From an uncultured bacterium (GTDB taxonomy: Bacteria > Eisenbacteria > RBG-16-71-46 > CAIMUX01), in assembly GCA_946886185.1 (NCBI GenBank), contig CAMPIC010000078.1, forward strand, positions 1 through 9,166: 9,166 bases of DNA, read 5' to 3'. Numbering within the stretch: the first letter of the stretch is position 1; each line of letters begins with the position of its first letter. Shown piece after piece: positions 7,353-9,166 of this stretch. A program made the position numbers and the translations under genes. The notes below the pieces were generated by a model. The model searched no databases and was not told the origin of the DNA. It was given only the letters and a program-made list of their open reading frames with translations.

Positions 7353-7481
7353 TCACAGATCGATCGTCAGACCCGCACGCAATGGCAATTCGCCGAGACG
7401 CTCCCCGATCGCGGGCAGTTCCTGGATCAGCGACGATCTCGCCCATCCCGAACCATTGCCGGATGCGGCGGGGCGTGCCAT
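7353..7481 (-). CDS. Doubtful 42-residue open frame upstream of secA
   Basis: An ATG at 7481 opens a 42-residue frame that ends in TGA at 7353-7355. The second half is leucine-rich and amphipathic ([20 protein letters not shown]) with codons that look ordinary for this genome. The ribosome binding site is poor (GAGCAAG directly before the ATG). There is no signal peptide or membrane segment. It lies upstream of the secA promoter, so it is not a leader peptide like SecM on that transcript. I do not recognise it. It may be chance or the remnant of a gene end. Confidence 0.13.
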   Translation of the reverse strand: MARPAASGNGSGWARSSLIQELPAIGERLGELPLRAGLTIDL

Positions 7482-7490
7482 CTTGCTCGG

Positions 7491-9166
7491 ATGCCACGCG
7501 CTCCGCTTCCCATCGACTCCGCGCTACCGGAAATCGAACAGATCCTGAACCAAGGAAGCCGCCTTCTGGTTCGCGCCGAACCGGGGGCTGGAAAAACCAC
7601 GCGGGTTCCGCCCCTGCTGGCGGGTCGAGCCTCGATCGTGCCGCCGGAGCAGCTCGTGGTGGTGCTCGAGCCGCGCCGGATCGCCGCGCGGCTGGCAGCC
7701 CGGCGCGTCGCGATGGAGCAAGGATGCGAGGTCGGGCAGGAAGTGGGCTACCAAGTCCGCTTCGAACGGCGCCGGTCGAGGGACACGCGCCTGCTCTTCG
7801 TGACCGAGGGCGTGCTGTTGCGCTGGCTCCTCGACGATCCCGAGCTGCCCTTCGTCGGAGCGGTCGTCCTGGACGAGTTCCACGAACGGAGCCTGGAAGC
7901 GGATCTGTGCCTGGCGTTGCTGCGTGAGGTGCAGCTGACGATCCGCCCCGAGCTGCGGATCGTGGTCATGTCGGCGACTCTCGATACGGGGCCGCTCTCT
8001 TCGTATCTGGATCCGGTTCCGATGGTCGAGGTCCCGGGCCGCCAACATCCGATCGAGATCGATTACATGGAGGATCCGAAACCTCCACCGATGGAAGAGT
8101 CGGTGCGGCTCGCGACCGAACATCTCCTCGATGATGGGTTCCGAGGATCGATTCTGGTGTTCGTGCCGGGAGCGGCGGAGATCCGCCGGTGTCTGCGCGC
8201 GCTGGAGCCGGTGGCGCGCAAAGCTGGATTCGATCTTCATCCGTTGCACGGCGATCTCACTCCGGAGGAACAGGAGCGAGCCATTCGCCCTTCGTCGCGG
8301 CCGCGCGTGATCGTTTCGACGAACGTCGCGGAGGCGTCGGTGACGGTGGATGGCGTCCACGCGGTGATCGACAGCGGACGCGTGCGCGTCGCCCGCTTCG
8401 ACGTCTGGAGCGGAATCGACCGGCTCGTCACCGAACGGGTGTCGCGCGCCTCCGCGATCCAACGCGCCGGCCGGGCGGGGCGTCTCGGTCCGGGGCGCTG
8501 CATCCGTCTTTATCGCGAGAGAGAGTTCGAATCGTTTGCTCCGTCGATCGAGCCGGAGATCGAGCGGGTCGATCTCTCCGGAGCCGTGCTCGCAGTGAAA
8601 GCGTGGGGAGATCGGAGGCTCGACTCGTTCGCCTGGCTCACGCCTCCTCGTCCCGAAGCGCTCCAGCGCGCCCGTGCCTTGCTGAGCCGGCTGGGTGCGT
8701 TGGAGGAAGAGACTGAGCGGGTGACCGATTTGGGTCGCCGGCTCCTGCGCTACCCGGTGGTGCCGCGGCTGGCGCGCGTGCTCGACGCGGGTCGGGAGAT
8801 GGGTGTGCCGCGGGAAGCCGCCCTCGCGGTCGCGATCGCCGAAAGCGGGGACTTGCGACGAGCCGCGGGGGCGTTCGCCGATCGCACGCGGGCGGTCGAG
8901 AGCGCGGATTCGGATCTGCTGCTGCTATCCGATCTGTTCCGTGAAGCGGAGCGCGAACATTTCTCCCGCGACGCGCTCGATAGGTTGGGATTGGAGAGCC
9001 GCGCGACGTGGCGGGCGGCTCGGATTGCGGATCAGCTTTGCAGGCGGAACGCACCGGAAGACCGGCGCTTCGCCACTCGGCCAATCGAAGCATCCGGCAT
9101 CGTCACTCGGTCGGCCGAAGTATCACACTCCGGCACTCGGCCAATCGAAGCATCCGACGTCGTCAC
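7491..9166 (+). CDS. hrpB: ATP-dependent helicase HrpB, 3' end outside the window
   Basis: DExH-box helicase of the HrpA/HrpB group, probably acting on RNA in the cytosol; the cellular role of HrpB is poorly defined. The frame is open from the ATG at 7491 to the window end, 558 codons, where full-length relatives have about 800-850. Motifs in order are Walker A AEPGAGKTT (29-37), LEPRRIAAR (59-67), TEGVLLRWL (105-113), the HrpB-specific DEFHERSL (128-135), SATLD (161-165), STNVAEASVTVDGV (276-289) and QRAGRAGR (324-331). The last two are motifs V and VI. The helical middle domain follows from about 350. From residue 529 a 10-residue tandem repeat begins. The N-terminal PLPIDSALPEI agrees with family starts, though no clear ribosome binding site precedes the ATG. 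It is transcribed away from secA. Confidence 0.93.
   Translation, partial: MPRAPLPIDSALPEIEQILNQGSRLLVRAEPGAGKTTRVPPLLAGRASIVPPEQLVVVLEPRRIAARLAARRVAMEQGCEVGQEVGYQVRFERRRSRDTRLLFVTEGVLLRWLLDDPELPFVGAVVLDEFHERSLEADLCLALLREVQLTIRPELRIVVMSATLDTGPLSSYLDPVPMVEVPGRQHPIEIDYMEDPKPPPMEESVRLATEHLLDDGFRGSILVFVPGAAEIRRCLRALEPVARKAGFDLHPLHGDLTPEEQERAIRPSSRPRVIVSTNVAEASVTVDGVHAVIDSGRVRVARFDVWSGIDRLVTERVSRASAIQRAGRAGRLGPGRCIRLYREREFESFAPSIEPEIERVDLSGAVLAVKAWGDRRLDSFAWLTPPRPEALQRARALLSRLGALEEETERVTDLGRRLLRYPVVPRLARVLDAGREMGVPREAALAVAIAESGDLRRAAGAFADRTRAVESADSDLLLLSDLFREAEREHFSRDALDRLGLESRATWRAARIADQLCRRNAPEDRRFATRPIEASGIVTRSAEVSHSGTRPIEASDVV
9074..9166. repeat. 30-bp tandem repeat inside hrpB, cut by the window end
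   Basis: Units begin at 9074, 9104 and 9134, each with CACTCGG, and a fourth starts at 9164 (CAC) where the window stops. Units one and three differ at only two of 30 positions; unit two is more diverged. A 60-bp higher-order period is therefore also possible. The period is a multiple of three, so the array stays in frame and encodes TRPIEASGIV, TRSAEVSHSG and TRPIEASDVV. No frame on the plus strand contains a stop codon within the array. Confidence 0.85.

Larger units (their letters stand above)
7160..7490. other. Divergent intergenic region between secA and the hrpB-type gene
   Basis: This 331-bp gap holds the secA promoter (7246-7275), the secA leader of about 80 bases with a small CGGG-CAA-CCCG hairpin (7195-7205), and the secA ribosome binding site (7171-7177). 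Toward the plus-strand gene I see TTGACG (7335-7340), but no acceptable -10 hexamer at the right spacing, so its promoter is unassigned. No tRNA, riboswitch or terminator was recognised. A 42-codon minus-strand frame at 7353-7481 is listed separately as doubtful. Confidence 0.6.

Noticed and set aside
7335..7363. A promoter for the hrpB-type gene based on TTGACG
   Set aside because: With 16-18 base spacing the -10 candidates match consensus at only about two of six positions.
9074..9166. The right-edge repeats as a CRISPR array
   Set aside because: The units are directly adjacent, without unique spacers, and stay in frame within a coding sequence, so they form a tandem repeat.

Overview
The window is GC-rich bacterial chromosome packed with housekeeping genes. 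Five genes on the minus strand, read right to left, are secA, xerC (tyrosine recombinase), hslV, hslU and argF. A 331-bp divergent gap separates them from a plus-strand hrpB-type helicase gene that runs off the right edge. I found no RNA gene, CRISPR array, insertion sequence, toxin-antitoxin pair or defence module.

Organism: the SecA protein carries an insertion of about 100 residues between the [15 protein letters not shown] block and the second motor domain. It resembles, from memory, the insertion in Bacteroidetes/Chlorobi SecA. With the high GC content this suggests an uncultured or little-studied high-GC lineage of the FCB superphylum (for example Gemmatimonadota- or Eisenbacteria-like). 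This is inference; no marker in the window names a species.

Layout: secA (4019-7159) has a good sigma70-type promoter at 7246-7275. Its stop overlaps the xerC GTG start (GTGA). xerC is 17 bp from hslV, and hslV is followed by hslU, so these four look like one transcription unit. The unit joins protein export (SecA), chromosome dimer resolution (XerC/D type) and the HslVU protease. A xerC-hslV-hslU run is also known from Firmicutes (codV-clpQ-clpY). argF follows hslU after 105 bp. That gap holds a strong promoter-like sequence (TTGACT-N16-TATACT) and a GAAT-N4-ATTC dyad matching the core of an ArgR box, so arginine synthesis may be controlled separately from the genes upstream. A Shine-Dalgarno-like GGGGAGG just after the argF stop suggests that another gene begins immediately beyond the left edge.

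The least ordinary element is at the right edge: an in-frame 30-bp tandem repeat (10 residues per unit) inside the hrpB reading frame, still running where the window ends. The other points worth checking are the regulatory DNA upstream of argF and secA. I do not see evidence for an undescribed multi-gene system here.
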